This document shows, piece by piece, positions 1 to 9,391 of a DNA stretch of 64,000 nt. The position numbers were made by a program, and so were the translations under genes. The stretch comes from an uncultured Bacteriovoracaceae bacterium. Lineage in GTDB: Bacteria; Bdellovibrionota; Bacteriovoracia; Bacteriovoracales; Bacteriovoracaceae. The stretch lies in NCBI GenBank assembly GCA_937931205.1, contig CALHBF010000014.1, positions 1 through 64,000 on the forward strand, in the 5' to 3' direction. The notes beneath the pieces were generated by a model, which worked only from the letters and a program-made list of their open reading frames with translations, was not told the DNA's origin and did no database searches. Numbering within the stretch: the stretch's first letter is position 1; each line of letters opens with the position of its first letter.

Positions 1-2951
1 TTTCCTATGAAGGTGCTGCTCCTGAAATTATGGAAATGGATGTGATTGACCCCATTGAGTCAGCTGTTCTTTCGGTAGAAGGGGTAAAGAAGATTACTTC
101 TTCGGCCCGCCAGGGTTTTGCCAACGTTTCAGTAGAATTTAACCTTGATAAGAATATTGATGTTGCAGTATCTGAAATTGAATCTGCGGTGAATCAGGCG
201 CAACGTAATCTTCCTGATGATATTGATCCTGTGGTTATCAGAAAAGTGAACCCTGATGATAGGCCAATCATGTTTATGGCCGTTACAGCTCCGGATATGG
301 CCCCTAAAGATCTTATGAGTTATGCCCGTGATAACTTAAAAGAGCATTTTCAGACTGTATCAGGTGTCGCGGAAGTATTTGTGGCCGGATATATTGATCC
401 CAATTTACGTGTTTGGGTTGATAACGATAAACTTAACAATTTTGACTTAACTGTTTCAGATGTTATTTCTGCCATTCAGTTAGAGCATAAAGAGTCTCCA
501 TCTGGTTTCGTTGAGAACTATGTGACGGAGAAAAACGTTCGAACACTCGGGGAAGCACTCAACGTTGAAGAATTTGAAATGCTTCCGATGATACGTCGTG
601 GTGGAGCGGCCAACTTCAGACCAATCTTCTTAAAAGAAGTAGTTCGTGTTGAAGAAGGCATTGCAGATGTTCGTCGTATTTCACGTGCCAATGGTGTGAA
701 TGCTATTGGACTTGGGATTAAAAAACAGCGTGGTTCAAACTCAATGGCCGTTGCAGAAGGTGCTAAGGCGAAGATGGAGCAGATTCGTCCAAACCTTCCT
801 AAAGGAATGGAAATCTTTGTTAACTTCGATACAACGAAGTTTATCGAAGAGTCTATTCACGAAATTTCTTTCACTATGATTGTTGCTGCAGTTATGACTG
901 CTATTGTTTGTTGGTTATTCCTAGGTTCTCTTTCGGCAACATTTAACGTTATTCTCGCCATTCCTACTTCAATTCTCGGTTCATTCGTTATCTTGAAGTA
1001 TATGGGATTCACTCTCAATACCTTTACTCTTCTTGCCCTTTCTCTTTCTATCGGGATTGTGGTGGATGATGCCATCATGGTTCTTGAGAATATTTTCCGT
1101 CACCATGAGGAAGGAAAAGACAAAGTTAAAGCAAGCCGTGATGGGGCCAATGAAATTTCATTCGCTGCTCTTGCCGCAACGATTGCCATTATGGCGATCT
1201 TCGTTCCGGTAGCGATGATGGATGGAATTATCGGGAAATACTTCTTTGAATTCGGTATCACTATTTCTGTAGCAGTAGGTCTTTCATACATTGAAGCGAT
1301 AACTCTTACTCCAATGCGTACTTCTAAGTTCATGGAAGAAGTAGGACGTCAGTCCAAGCTAGGTCAGGCGATTGATAATTTCTTCAAAAAGATTGAAGGT
1401 GGTTATGAGAAGATGCTTGCCGGAGCTCTTCGTTTTAAATGGATAGTGCTTTTTGTTTCAGTGATCTTCTTCGCAGGATCATTCGCATTAGTGAAATTAA
1501 TTCCAAAAGAGTTTGTGCCGATTCAGGATACCTCTTCATTCATGATCCGTATTAAATCTCCAGATGGCTCTTCACTCGCTTATACGGATGGAGTGACTAA
1601 AGATGTAGAGCAGTATCTTCTTTCACAAAAAGATGTGGCCCGTTTCTTCTCGGTAATCGGTGGATTCGGAGGAAGTTCCGATCCTTCAAGTACAATTCTT
1701 TTCGTGACTCTTCATGATCCTAAAGATCGTCCTATCAACGCTGAGAAGGGCAGAAAGATGAAGCAGTTTGAGTTGATCAATCAGTATCGAGCTAACTTCA
1801 AAGACTATAAAAAAGCGCGTGTGATTGTACAGGATACTTCACAGCAAGGTTTCTCTGCTTCTGGCCGTGGTTTCCCCATTGAGTTCACTCTCACAGGTGG
1901 TAACTGGAAACTTCTTATTGAGACAGGTGAGAAGGTCATGAAAGAGATGCAGGAATCTGGAGAGTTCGTAGATATTGATACAGATTATAAAGCTTCTGTA
2001 AAAGAAGTGCAGATTTTCCCAAATCGTGATGCTGCCAAAGCACGTGGTGTATCGGTACAAGAAATTGGAACAACAATCAATGCCCTTATTGGTGGAGCAG
2101 TTGTTGGTAAATATTCTAAAGACGGTCACCGTAACGATATCCGAGTGAAGATGGATAAGGCCTCGAAAGAGCAGTTGGATGACCTTAAAAAGATTTATGT
2201 TCGAAACATTCGTGGAGAGAGAGTTAAACTTCTTGATGTGGTTAATGTTGTTGAGCGTCCCGGTGTTCAGGCCATTAACCGTCTTTCACGCCAAAGAGCG
2301 ATTACTATCTTTGCCGGTGTTGCTCCGGGAGTGGCCCAAGGTAAGGCCCTCGAAGCAGCACGCGAAATTGCCAGAAAAAATCTTCCAGATGGTTATAACC
2401 TAGTTGAGTCAGGTTCATCGGAAACATTTACTGAATCATTTAACAGCCTCATTTTCGCCCTGTTAATGGGTATCTTGATTGCTTACATGGTTCTTGGTTC
2501 TCAGTTTAACAGCTTTATTGACCCAGTAACTGTTCTCCTCGCACTTCCGTTCTCATTCTCTGGTGCTTTTATTCTCCTATGGGCAATGGGACAATCGTTG
2601 AACATCTATTCAATGATCGGTCTTATTCTCCTGATGGGGATTGTGAAGAAGAACTCAATTCTTCTTGTGGATTTTACAAATCAGAGAAGAAACGAAGGAT
2701 TAGATATCCAGCAAGCACTGGAAGATGCTTGTCCTAAACGACTTCGTCCCATTTTGATGACAACTTTCTCAACAGTTGCTGGTGCGATCCCACTTGCTTT
2801 CTCATTGGGTCCAGGTTCTGAAGCATTGAAGCCGATGGGTGTTGCTATTATTGGTGGTGCGATGGTTTCTACCTTCCTAACTCTTCTTGTTGTGCCAGCA
2901 TTCTATCGAATTGTGGCCAGAGAGAAGAAGATCATCAAGTTTGATGATTAA
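1..2951 (+). CDS. RND efflux transporter permease (5' end outside window)
   Basis: Inner-membrane proton-driven pump subunit of a tripartite RND exporter, AcrB/MexB-like. The reading frame is open from base 3, so the true start lies left of the window; about 980 residues are visible against a usual 1,020-1,050. The TM4 signature GIVVDDAIMVLENI, with its two proton-relay Asp residues, lies near base 1051-1092. The second half repeats the fold and has a GIVKKNSILLVDF-type segment near 2640. Two blocks of hydrophobic segments alternate with large periplasmic domains, as the family requires. Adaptor and TolC partners would lie upstream, out of view. The stop overlaps the start of yggU by 8 bases, so the two are probably co-transcribed. 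The substrate cannot be read from sequence. This copy is complete at its C-terminus, unlike the island remnant at 51.8 kb. Confidence 0.95.
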   Translation, partial: SYEGAAPEIMEMDVIDPIESAVLSVEGVKKITSSARQGFANVSVEFNLDKNIDVAVSEIESAVNQAQRNLPDDIDPVVIRKVNPDDRPIMFMAVTAPDMAPKDLMSYARDNLKEHFQTVSGVAEVFVAGYIDPNLRVWVDNDKLNNFDLTVSDVISAIQLEHKESPSGFVENYVTEKNVRTLGEALNVEEFEMLPMIRRGGAANFRPIFLKEVVRVEEGIADVRRISRANGVNAIGLGIKKQRGSNSMAVAEGAKAKMEQIRPNLPKGMEIFVNFDTTKFIEESIHEISFTMIVAAVMTAIVCWLFLGSLSATFNVILAIPTSILGSFVILKYMGFTLNTFTLLALSLSIGIVVDDAIMVLENIFRHHEEGKDKVKASRDGANEISFAALAATIAIMAIFVPVAMMDGIIGKYFFEFGITISVAVGLSYIEAITLTPMRTSKFMEEVGRQSKLGQAIDNFFKKIEGGYEKMLAGALRFKWIVLFVSVIFFAGSFALVKLIPKEFVPIQDTSSFMIRIKSPDGSSLAYTDGVTKDVEQYLLSQKDVARFFSVIGGFGGSSDPSSTILFVTLHDPKDRPINAEKGRKMKQFELINQYRANFKDYKKARVIVQDTSQQGFSASGRGFPIEFTLTGGNWKLLIETGEKVMKEMQESGEFVDIDTDYKASVKEVQIFPNRDAAKARGVSVQEIGTTINALIGGAVVGKYSKDGHRNDIRVKMDKASKEQLDDLKKIYVRNIRGERVKLLDVVNVVERPGVQAINRLSRQRAITIFAGVAPGVAQGKALEAAREIARKNLPDGYNLVESGSSETFTESFNSLIFALLMGILIAYMVLGSQFNSFIDPVTVLLALPFSFSGAFILLWAMGQSLNIYSMIGLILLMGIVKKNSILLVDFTNQRRNEGLDIQQALEDACPKRLRPILMTTFSTVAGAIPLAFSLGPGSEALKPMGVAIIGGAMVSTFLTLLVVPAFYRIVAREKKIIKFDD

Positions 2952-3234
2952 GCCTTTTAAAGATGGGACATTGATTAGACTTTATATCCAGCCTGGAGCA
3001 TCTCGCTCCAGCTGGGATAAAGTTTTTGATGACCGTCAGAAGGTAAAAATTAAAGCACCACCACGAGACGGAGAGGCCAATCTTGAACTCATTCGTTTTG
3101 TAGCTGAATCATTTTCTATTTCCAAAAGCCGTGTCACGATTATCAGAGGGGAGAGTTCCAGACAGAAAGATCTCTTCCTTGAACTTGAATTTGATGTGGC
3201 CCATCCTCTTTTTTTAGAACTTACTAAGAATTAA
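2944..3234 (+). CDS. yggU: DUF167/YggU family protein
   Basis: Small soluble protein of 96 residues belonging to the widespread DUF167 (YggU) family, whose function is not established. The family hallmarks are visible: a strand-rich start (LIRLYIQPGASRSSW), the central KVKIKAPPRDGEANLELI block, and the helix plus VTIIRGESSRQKDLFLE end. I chose ATG 2944 because it gives the family length and overlaps the upstream stop; an in-frame extension to 2887 would read antiparallel to nothing useful and lies inside the RND gene. Probably translated by coupling with the RND permease. Its 3' end overlaps the convergent SDR gene by 11 bases. Confidence 0.85.
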   Translation: MIKPFKDGTLIRLYIQPGASRSSWDKVFDDRQKVKIKAPPRDGEANLELIRFVAESFSISKSRVTIIRGESSRQKDLFLELEFDVAHPLFLELTKN

Positions 3235-4063
3235 CAATTGTTCCACCATTGGGATGTAAAACCTGTCCAGTGATGTAGCTTGCTTCCTTACTCGCTAAAA
3301 ATGTAAAACAGCCTGAGACTTCATTTGGCTGGCCAGCTCTTCCTAATGGAACATCCTTGCCGAATTTTTCTACCTGCTCACTTGAGAAACTGGCAGGAAT
3401 AAGAGGGGTCCAAATAGGGCCTGGAGCAACTGCATTGACTCTTACTCCATCCTTAGCAAGGTTTTGGGCAAGGGATCTCGTGAGGGCCACAATTGCACCT
3501 TTGGTAGAAGAGTAGTCCATCAGCAGTGGATTCCCTTTATAAGCGGTTACAGAAGCATTGTTGATAATGCACCCATGGTTGTCTTTTAGAGTCGGCAGTG
3601 CTGCTTGGATGAGATAAATAAAGGAGAAAAGATTGGTGCTGAACGTTTGAAAAAGTTGCTCTTGGGAGATATTTTCAAAATTCTCTTCAACATGCTGTTC
3701 ACCTGCATTGTTGATGAGGACATGAAGCCCTCCGAGTTTTGTTTTAGTTTCTTCGACACATTCGTGACAAAATTTTCGATCCCCCACATCTCCCTTCATA
3801 AGAAGACAGCGTTGATTTTTTTCTTCAATTAGCTTTTTTGTTTCATTAGCGTCCGTGTCTTCCTCTTTGTAGATGATGGCCACATCGGCCCCTTCCTGAG
3901 CAAAAGAGAGAGCAACTGCCCGGCCAATTCCACTATCTCCACCTGAGATAAGAACAACATGCCCGAAAAACTTTCCGACCCCTTCATAAAAAGGTTCGTA
4001 GTTGGGTCGATCCTGCATCAGGAATTCACGACCTGGCTGATTTGGTTGGGTTTCGCTGTACAT
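3224..4063 (-). CDS. SDR family oxidoreductase (YghA/glucose-dehydrogenase-like)
   Basis: NAD(P)-dependent short-chain dehydrogenase of 279 residues. After a roughly 40-residue N-terminal extension comes the Rossmann glycine motif ISGGDSGIGRAVA, then LINNAGEQ, the catalytic tetrad (N, S of NNASVTAY, YSSTKGA with Tyr and Lys), and the late PGPIWTPLIP segment. The long N-terminal tail is typical of the YghA/YhdF-type subgroup, which includes general-stress aldehyde and glucose dehydrogenases. The start at 4063 is preceded by a GAGGGAGAG ribosome site; an upstream ATG at 4138 would add 25 residues not seen in the family. Substrate not predictable. Monocistronic, convergent with yggU, and preceded by a strong terminator of the upstream protease gene. 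Confidence 0.9.
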   Translation of the reverse strand: MYSETQPNQPGREFLMQDRPNYEPFYEGVGKFFGHVVLISGGDSGIGRAVALSFAQEGADVAIIYKEEDTDANETKKLIEEKNQRCLLMKGDVGDRKFCHECVEETKTKLGGLHVLINNAGEQHVEENFENISQEQLFQTFSTNLFSFIYLIQAALPTLKDNHGCIINNASVTAYKGNPLLMDYSSTKGAIVALTRSLAQNLAKDGVRVNAVAPGPIWTPLIPASFSSEQVEKFGKDVPLGRAGQPNEVSGCFTFLASKEASYITGQVLHPNGGTIVNS

Positions 4064-4127
4064 AATTTCTCTCCCTCGTTTGAGATTAATAAGAGAATTT
4101 ATGCAAGGGGAGTGCCGTAAAAAAAAA

Positions 4128-4160
4128 GGCCACCTCAAAAGTCGGACTTCTGAGGTGGCC
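4128..4160 (-). terminator. Rho-independent terminator of the trypsin-like protease gene
   Basis: A 10-bp perfect stem (GGCCACCTCA with TGAGGTGGCC) is followed, on the minus strand, by a run of eight T. It lies just after the stop of the gene at 4176-5111 and insulates the SDR gene. Confidence 0.85.
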
Positions 4161-4175
4161 TTGAGTGTTTTTGAA

Positions 4176-5111
4176 TTATCTTAGAGCTTCTTCAATCTCA
4201 GGAAGAATGGCCGTGATACGTGTAACCACTTCTCCATCAGCTGTAACGTACTCGTTATCTTCTACGATACAGTTTTTTCCATTCTGATTACATCTGTTAA
4301 CAACAAGACAGCTGTTAGGATCACGGTAATCTTTAGGGATATAATCTGTTTTACCCATAACAAGAATACCTTCTACTAGACCTGTGCTTGCATTGAAAAC
4401 GGCAGAGCCAGAGTTACCTGCAAAAGTATCAAGAGAAGCAGAGAAACGAGTCGGCTCAGTGTTTCTTGTTACAAATGCGTTTGCTGCAATTTTTGTGGGA
4501 AGACCAGATGGGTTTCCGATAACAACAAGAGATTCATTATTTGAAAGCTTCCCTTCACGTCTGAATTTTAAAAACGGTCTGTCAGTTACTTTGCGATCAA
4601 GTCTGATAATGGCAAAGTCCATCGAGTTCGTAAGTGTATTTGATAGAATCTCTTCACATCCGTAGATGTTCTCAACAGGAATATCTTGAGAAGGATCATG
4701 GCCTGCTGAATTTAACTGATAGTCAAAAACCCATTTGTAATCGCGGCAGATGTTATTAGGTCTATCGAAGCCTTGGTAACAGTGACCAGCGGTAACGAGT
4801 GTGTCTGGGCCAATAAGAAAACCAGAACAAGAAGGAGCTAGTTTTTGGTTAGCAAAGTTCTCGCTTGGACAAACATTCATAGCGGCACTTAGTGTTTGAG
4901 CACCAGCTACTGTGTAGTGCATCAAGCTCTTGCCACGTGTGAAAGCGTTCTTGTGGATCATACCAGCAGTTGAACGTACAAGATTTCTATAAAGAGGATT
5001 GCTTACCTGGTAAACATCTTGGCGGTTATCATTTCCATAAATAACCTTGTTTCTAGCATAAGAAACAGAAGTCAGAGTCAGGGCAATTAAAACGAGAGCA
5101 AGTTTTTTCAT
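4176..5111 (-). CDS. Secreted trypsin-like serine protease (S1 family)
   Basis: Predicted exported endopeptidase of 311 residues with a Sec signal peptide (residues 1-19, ending SVSYA). The S1 triad is visible: His110 in LVTAGHCY, Asp165 in MDFAIIRLD, and Ser234 in TFAGNSGSAVF. Several Cys residues can form disulfides (C95-C111, C81, C122, C152 and others), fitting an extracytoplasmic enzyme. The chymotrypsin-like domain is preceded by about 75 residues that may be a pro-region. It is a paralogue of the protein at 34225-35148: same start MKKLAL, same IYGxDNR motif after the signal peptide, same order of motifs. In predatory bacteria such families are abundant and thought to digest prey protein; that role here is inference. 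Monocistronic, with its own terminator. Confidence 0.9.
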   Translation of the reverse strand: MKKLALVLIALTLTSVSYARNKVIYGNDNRQDVYQVSNPLYRNLVRSTAGMIHKNAFTRGKSLMHYTVAGAQTLSAAMNVCPSENFANQKLAPSCSGFLIGPDTLVTAGHCYQGFDRPNNICRDYKWVFDYQLNSAGHDPSQDIPVENIYGCEEILSNTLTNSMDFAIIRLDRKVTDRPFLKFRREGKLSNNESLVVIGNPSGLPTKIAANAFVTRNTEPTRFSASLDTFAGNSGSAVFNASTGLVEGILVMGKTDYIPKDYRDPNSCLVVNRCNQNGKNCIVEDNEYVTADGEVVTRITAILPEIEEALR

Positions 5112-5277
5112 TTATTCTCCAGTTACAGAGGGTTTCTCTGGGGAAGCTTTATTCCACTTAAGATTAGCTTTGGAAATAATAAATAAAACGATGTCAGAAC
5201 ATGACAGAAACAGAAAGATTTCTTAAGGATAACTGGGGTCAATTTGGGATTCGAGATGAATTTTTATTCATAAAAAA

Positions 5278-5297
5278 GGCCCTCGTTTCCGAGGGCC
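5278..5297 (-). terminator. Terminator of the HiPIP-like gene
   Basis: GGCCCTCG and CGAGGGCC form an 8-bp stem with a 4-base loop, followed on the minus strand by six T. It lies 34 bases after the stop of the gene at 5331-5636. Confidence 0.8.
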
Positions 5298-5330
5298 TTC
5301 GTCTGTAAATCAATTTGATTTGTGCAAAGC

Positions 5331-5636
5331 TTAAGCTTTTTTCTGCCACATATTACAGTAAGCTTCATCTTTCACGAACACTTCTTTAGCTTTCATAGCA
5401 GTTAGCATAGCTGGAAGTGTACATTTTCCACCTTTCTCAACTCCGCCAGCAACATAGTATTTACAAGTGTTACAGTGTCTGTCTTTTCTTGGAGAAACTT
5501 CTTTGTAACCAAGTTTACCAGCAGCTACCCAAGTAACAGCGTTAGCAACGTTGTTTACAAGACCAGCAGCTTTAGCAACAACAGTTGAAACAGCAGCAAA
5601 CATAAGAGTGTTTTTTAGAAATTCGCGTCTTTTCAT
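5331..5636 (-). CDS. High-potential iron-sulfur protein (HiPIP)-like, Tat-exported
   Basis: Small periplasmic electron carrier, 101 residues. The N-terminus MKRREFLKN followed by a hydrophobic stretch is a twin-arginine signal. The mature part has four Cys (C55, C58, C72, C94) in a CxxC...C...C pattern, with the GGKC and YCNMW surroundings typical of HiPIP [4Fe-4S] sites. The last Cys spacing (21 residues) is longer than the 13 or so of photosynthetic HiPIPs. Start at 5636 chosen because it creates the Tat signal directly; an upstream in-frame ATG at 5708 would bury it. The partner oxidoreductase is not nearby. Divergent from the methyltransferase gene. Confidence 0.75.
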   Translation of the reverse strand: MKRREFLKNTLMFAAVSTVVAKAAGLVNNVANAVTWVAAGKLGYKEVSPRKDRHCNTCKYYVAGGVEKGGKCTLPAMLTAMKAKEVFVKDEAYCNMWQKKA

Positions 5637-5832
5637 ATTTAAGCCTTTTGTTAAAGAGAATATAATTTCTTTTCGGTAATTGATCACAATCCTAGCATAA
5701 AAAAACATAAAAATAAGAGGGAAAATTGAGTAATTTCAGGGTTTTGAATGGCGAATTTTTATTTGATATGCCATACACTGGTTTGCAATTTTCATAGACA
5801 CTGTATTCCCAAAAATTTAAACTCATAAAATC

Positions 5833-6960
5833 ATGAAAACACATAAATCTTTTAACTTTATTGATCTCTTTAGTGGGTGCGGTGGACTTTCGCATGGTTT
5901 AGAAATGGCAGGCCATAAGTGTCTTCTTGGCGTTGACGCCAACGCAGATGCTATTAAAACCTTTGCCTTGAATCACAAGCATGCCGAGACTTTTTGCGGT
6001 GATATTAAAACTCTCAAGCCGGCCAAGCTTGCTGAGCTATTAAAGGGAAAGACTATTGATATGGTTGTTGGTGGTCCTCCTTGCCAAGGGTTCTCAACTG
6101 TAGGCCGTGGAATGGTTGATGATGAGAGAAACCAACTTTTTCGTGAATTCGTTCGTATTGTAAAAATCACGAAACCTAAAATTATTCTTTTCGAAAATGT
6201 GACAGGAATGGTGGCCAAAAAGAATGCCAAAATTCTTTCTCAGATTTTCGCATATTTTGAAAAGCTTGGTTACACCATGGATGCACGAATTCTTTCTGCG
6301 GAAGAGTTTGGTGTTCCTGAAAAAAGACGTCGTGCCATTATTATGGGGGTGCTAGGAGGAGAATGTCTTTTTCCGAAAGCAACTCATGGTGTTCGCGGCG
6401 GTAAAAAAATCGTAACTGTTAAAGATGCTTTTAAAAGTTTAAAAGCTCGTGATGGAAAAGTTTATAATCATGATATTGATATGGCCCGTCTCTCTAAAGC
6501 AGAAGATGTTCAGAGATTGAGCTTTATTCCTGAAGGACGTGGGATTCGTTACGAAGCTGATCAGAAAGAATTTTTACCAAAAAAACTTTGGTATGATGTT
6601 AACTGGAAAACACTTCGTGAAAATCGCTTCCGTCAGACTAGACTTCAGCGCTTGCCACTTAATGGACCCAGTCCAACAATTTTGACTGCCAGAACCAGTT
6701 ATTATCATCCGGTAGAGAATCGTTATCTCACTCCACGAGAGGCCGCAAGCTGCCAGAGTTTTCCTAATGACTTTATCTTTGCTGGAAGTCAGACAGCGCA
6801 GTTCCGTCAAATAGGAAATGCTGTACCACCGCTGCTTGCTTGCGCTCTAGGTGAAGTGATTAAAGAAGTTCAATTCAAAAAGATCAGAGCAAAAAAGAAT
6901 TACGATGATAAAATCGTAAAGAAAAACGCTTTCCATTATAAAGAGCAGACTTACCTATGA
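5833..6960 (+). CDS. DNA (cytosine-5-)-methyltransferase, orphan
   Basis: C5-cytosine DNA methyltransferase of 375 residues. Motif I (FIDLFSGCGGLSHGLEMAG, residues 9-27) binds S-adenosylmethionine. Motif IV is VVGGPPCQGFSTVGRG with catalytic Cys84. Motif VI is FENVTGM. Motif VIII appears as FGVPEKRRRAIIMG, and the C-terminal motifs IX/X are REAASCQSFPNDFIF and FRQIGNAVPP. The stretch between about residues 185 and 290 is the target-recognition region; the target sequence cannot be predicted. No restriction endonuclease or Vsr gene is adjacent, so it looks like a solitary methylase, regulatory or protective. The stop overlaps the ampG start by 4 bases (ATGA), implying translational coupling. 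Confidence 0.95.
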   Translation: MKTHKSFNFIDLFSGCGGLSHGLEMAGHKCLLGVDANADAIKTFALNHKHAETFCGDIKTLKPAKLAELLKGKTIDMVVGGPPCQGFSTVGRGMVDDERNQLFREFVRIVKITKPKIILFENVTGMVAKKNAKILSQIFAYFEKLGYTMDARILSAEEFGVPEKRRRAIIMGVLGGECLFPKATHGVRGGKKIVTVKDAFKSLKARDGKVYNHDIDMARLSKAEDVQRLSFIPEGRGIRYEADQKEFLPKKLWYDVNWKTLRENRFRQTRLQRLPLNGPSPTILTARTSYYHPVENRYLTPREAASCQSFPNDFIFAGSQTAQFRQIGNAVPPLLACALGEVIKEVQFKKIRAKKNYDDKIVKKNAFHYKEQTYL

Positions 6961-8186
6961 CATTTCTTAAACAAGTTTTCAGTTATCGCATGCTTGTTAT
7001 GCTTTTGACTGGCTATGCCGCTGGTTTTCCTCTTCTCTTAATTGGCTCCACTCTGCAAGCGTGGATGAAAAATGAAGGAGTAGACTTAACTAATATTGGT
7101 CTTGTCTCTCTTCTTGGTCTTCCTTATGTTTTAAAATTTTTGTGGGCCCCGCTGCTTGATCGCTATAGCCTTCCATTCTTAGGAAGAAGAAAGGGTTGGA
7201 TGGCCCTCTTTCAGTTAATGATTGTTGCAGGTATTTATGGCCTTTCAACAATTAACCCTGGTCAAGATCTAAGCATGCTCACTTTTTGGGCCCTGCTTAT
7301 TTCTTTTGCCTCAGCTTCTCAAGATATCGTGATTGATGCTTATCGCAGAGAGATTCTTCCTGATGAAGAGCTCGGACTTGGTTCATCTCTCTATGTTAAT
7401 GGTTACCGTTTAGCGATGCTTGGTTCCGGAGCTTTTGCTCTTTATCTTGCTGATCAAATCCCTTGGACTGAAGTTTATAAGTGGCTATCGCTGATGATGT
7501 TGCCGACTATCTTCTTTACTATTATCGCTCCTCGTGAAGGAAACGATAGTGTTGCTCCTAGAGATTTAAAAACAGCTGTAATCGGTCCTCTCGTTGATTT
7601 CTTCACTCGTCCTGGTGCTTTATTGATTCTCTCTTTCATCCTGCTTTATAAAGTAGGGGATTCGATGGCCTCGAATATGACCACTCCATTTATTCTGGAT
7701 ATTGGTTATTCAAAAACAGATATTGCAACGGTGGCCAAAACTTTTGGAATGATTGCGACCATGGCCGGTGGACTCATCGGTGGTGCTATCATGCTTCGTA
7801 TGAACATGAAGGGTGCGCTGGTATTCTTCGGAATCCTACAGGCCGTATCAACATTAGGCTTTTCAGCTCTTCCAAGTCTTCCCATTGGAATTTCTTCTCT
7901 GGCGCTAGTTATTGCTTTTGAGAACCTTGCCTCAGGGATGGGGACAGCTGCTTATTCGGCCTATATGGCAAGTCTTACAAATAAGCAGTTTACGGCCACA
8001 CAGTATGCCCTTCTCACAGCACTGATGGGTGTGCCTCGTGTGATTCTTTCAAGTCCTACAGGCTATATGTCTAAAGTAATGGGCTGGGAGATGTTCTTTG
8101 TTTTCTGTACTGTAATCGCTCTTCCGGGATTATTGATGTTGATGTGGGTTTTTAAATTAAAACCTGCTCAGGAAAGTGCAGTATAA
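6957..8186 (+). CDS. ampG: AmpG-family muropeptide/MFS permease
   Basis: Inner-membrane major-facilitator protein of 409 residues with about 12 hydrophobic segments. The start (FSYRMLVMLLTGYAAGFPLL), LPYVLKFLWAPLLDRY and the RRKGWM loop match AmpG, which imports GlcNAc-anhydro-muropeptides for cell-wall recycling. The loop SFASASQDIVIDAYRRE is another AmpG-type signature. In a predator such a permease could also take up prey wall fragments, which is inference. It is translated from an ATGA overlap with the methyltransferase, and its 3' end overlaps the convergent ankyrin gene by 30 bases. AmpG-like family members with other substrates exist, so substrate is less sure than family. Confidence 0.85.
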   Translation: MTFLKQVFSYRMLVMLLTGYAAGFPLLLIGSTLQAWMKNEGVDLTNIGLVSLLGLPYVLKFLWAPLLDRYSLPFLGRRKGWMALFQLMIVAGIYGLSTINPGQDLSMLTFWALLISFASASQDIVIDAYRREILPDEELGLGSSLYVNGYRLAMLGSGAFALYLADQIPWTEVYKWLSLMMLPTIFFTIIAPREGNDSVAPRDLKTAVIGPLVDFFTRPGALLILSFILLYKVGDSMASNMTTPFILDIGYSKTDIATVAKTFGMIATMAGGLIGGAIMLRMNMKGALVFFGILQAVSTLGFSALPSLPIGISSLALVIAFENLASGMGTAAYSAYMASLTNKQFTATQYALLTALMGVPRVILSSPTGYMSKVMGWEMFFVFCTVIALPGLLMLMWVFKLKPAQESAV

Positions 8187-9299
8187 AAGATTTCTAATTT
8201 GTTTGTTGGTGGCCTTATCAGAGCTCGTTCTAAGTTCTTCTTGAATGCTCTTGGCCACCTTACAGGCATCAAAGTCATTCATTCTTTTTTGGGCCCCGCT
8301 CTTAATCAGCTTACTGACCAGATCAAAATCATTTAATTCAATAGCGTAATGAAGTGGAGGGTGATTCTCAACTCCAAGAATATTGATATTAGCACCTTTC
8401 TCGATAAGAAAATCTACATAACGATATTTCCGATGAAGCATAGCTTCGATCAGAGGAGGATTGGTCAGTGTCTCTGCCGGGCCATCAACTTTAGCACCCC
8501 ATCTGATAAAGAGTTTCGCACCTTCTATCGCTTCTTCTTCATTTCCACGAAGAGCAAGAAGTCCTAGTGGATTAATTTCTTCATACTGAAGAACGAGGTG
8601 ATTAAAACGATTGAGAGTTCGGGCGATAAACTTAAATTCAGCATCAAGAATTTGATCTCTAAATTGCTCAATGGTGGGTTCGTTAAAGCGAATTTCAAAA
8701 TGCTGTTTAAGCACTTCTGAGACTTGTGGTAGATCATGAATTAATGAAAGGGCATAAGGAGATCTTCCGTAGCGATCACTCGTAAAAATATTGGCACCTC
8801 TCTCAATTAAGAAGAGGGCCATCGCTGCATTCTTTTTCTTAATAGAAATCAGTAGTGCTGTATCTTGGAAGAGATCCTTCTTGTTAATATCTGAGCCTCT
8901 GCTCACTAGATATTTCGCAAATTCACTCATGTTCTTATTGATCGCTACAATAAGGGGTGTTTCACCATTAACATTAACAGTATTGATGTCGGCACCTGCA
9001 TCCAAGAGAGTAATGGCCACGCTTTCTTTTTTCCCATTAATGGCCTTGGTGAGGAGAGTCTCACCATAATAATCTAAATTGTTGAGATTAAGATTAGGAC
9101 GAGAGTTGAGAATTAACCTTAGGGTTTTGGCATCATTGCTATCAATGGCATGGTTAATGGCCTCAATTGAATTAAAATCAACTTCGGCCTCACTTTTAGT
9201 AAGGTTATGTTCTCGGCCTGAATTTTCTTCATGGGCCTTTTTACCGCATGAGACAGCGAAGCCCATGAGGATAACCCAAATCAGAAGATTTCTTTTCAT
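8157..9299 (-). CDS. Ankyrin-repeat lipoprotein
   Basis: Exported lipoprotein of 380 residues. The N-terminus has a signal peptide with lipobox AVSC (Cys18). From about residue 45 onward there are repeated ankyrin units: YGETLLTKAINGKKESVA, NGETPLIVAINKNMSEFA, FQDTALLISIKKKNAAMA and YGRSPYALSLIHDLPQVS. A linker follows, then further units around residues 235-345. Ankyrin repeats mediate protein-protein contact; no catalytic domain is seen. The partner is unknown. The 3' end overlaps ampG on the other strand by 30 bases, so the genes share no terminator. Confidence 0.9.
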   Translation of the reverse strand: MKRNLLIWVILMGFAVSCGKKAHEENSGREHNLTKSEAEVDFNSIEAINHAIDSNDAKTLRLILNSRPNLNLNNLDYYGETLLTKAINGKKESVAITLLDAGADINTVNVNGETPLIVAINKNMSEFAKYLVSRGSDINKKDLFQDTALLISIKKKNAAMALFLIERGANIFTSDRYGRSPYALSLIHDLPQVSEVLKQHFEIRFNEPTIEQFRDQILDAEFKFIARTLNRFNHLVLQYEEINPLGLLALRGNEEEAIEGAKLFIRWGAKVDGPAETLTNPPLIEAMLHRKYRYVDFLIEKGANINILGVENHPPLHYAIELNDFDLVSKLIKSGAQKRMNDFDACKVAKSIQEELRTSSDKATNKQIRNLLYCTFLSRF

Positions 9300-9357
9300 T
9301 ATGCTGACTATACTAAAGAAGGGGATCGAGGGGAGATAGCTTGAAAATTTTACGCAA

Positions 9358-9379
9358 AAGGGGTCCAGTAGGACCCCTT
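9358..9379 (-). terminator. Hairpin terminator after the 219-aa lipoprotein gene
   Basis: AAGGGGTCC and GGACCCCTT form a 9-bp stem with a 4-base loop. The minus-strand T run is short (TTTT), then T-rich sequence follows. Confidence 0.65.
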
Positions 9380-9391
9380 AAGTAACTGAAA

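Noticed and set aside
857-1333. Reverse-strand frames inside the RND permease gene
   Set aside because: Typical shadows of the codon pattern of a real gene; no ribosome sites or motifs.
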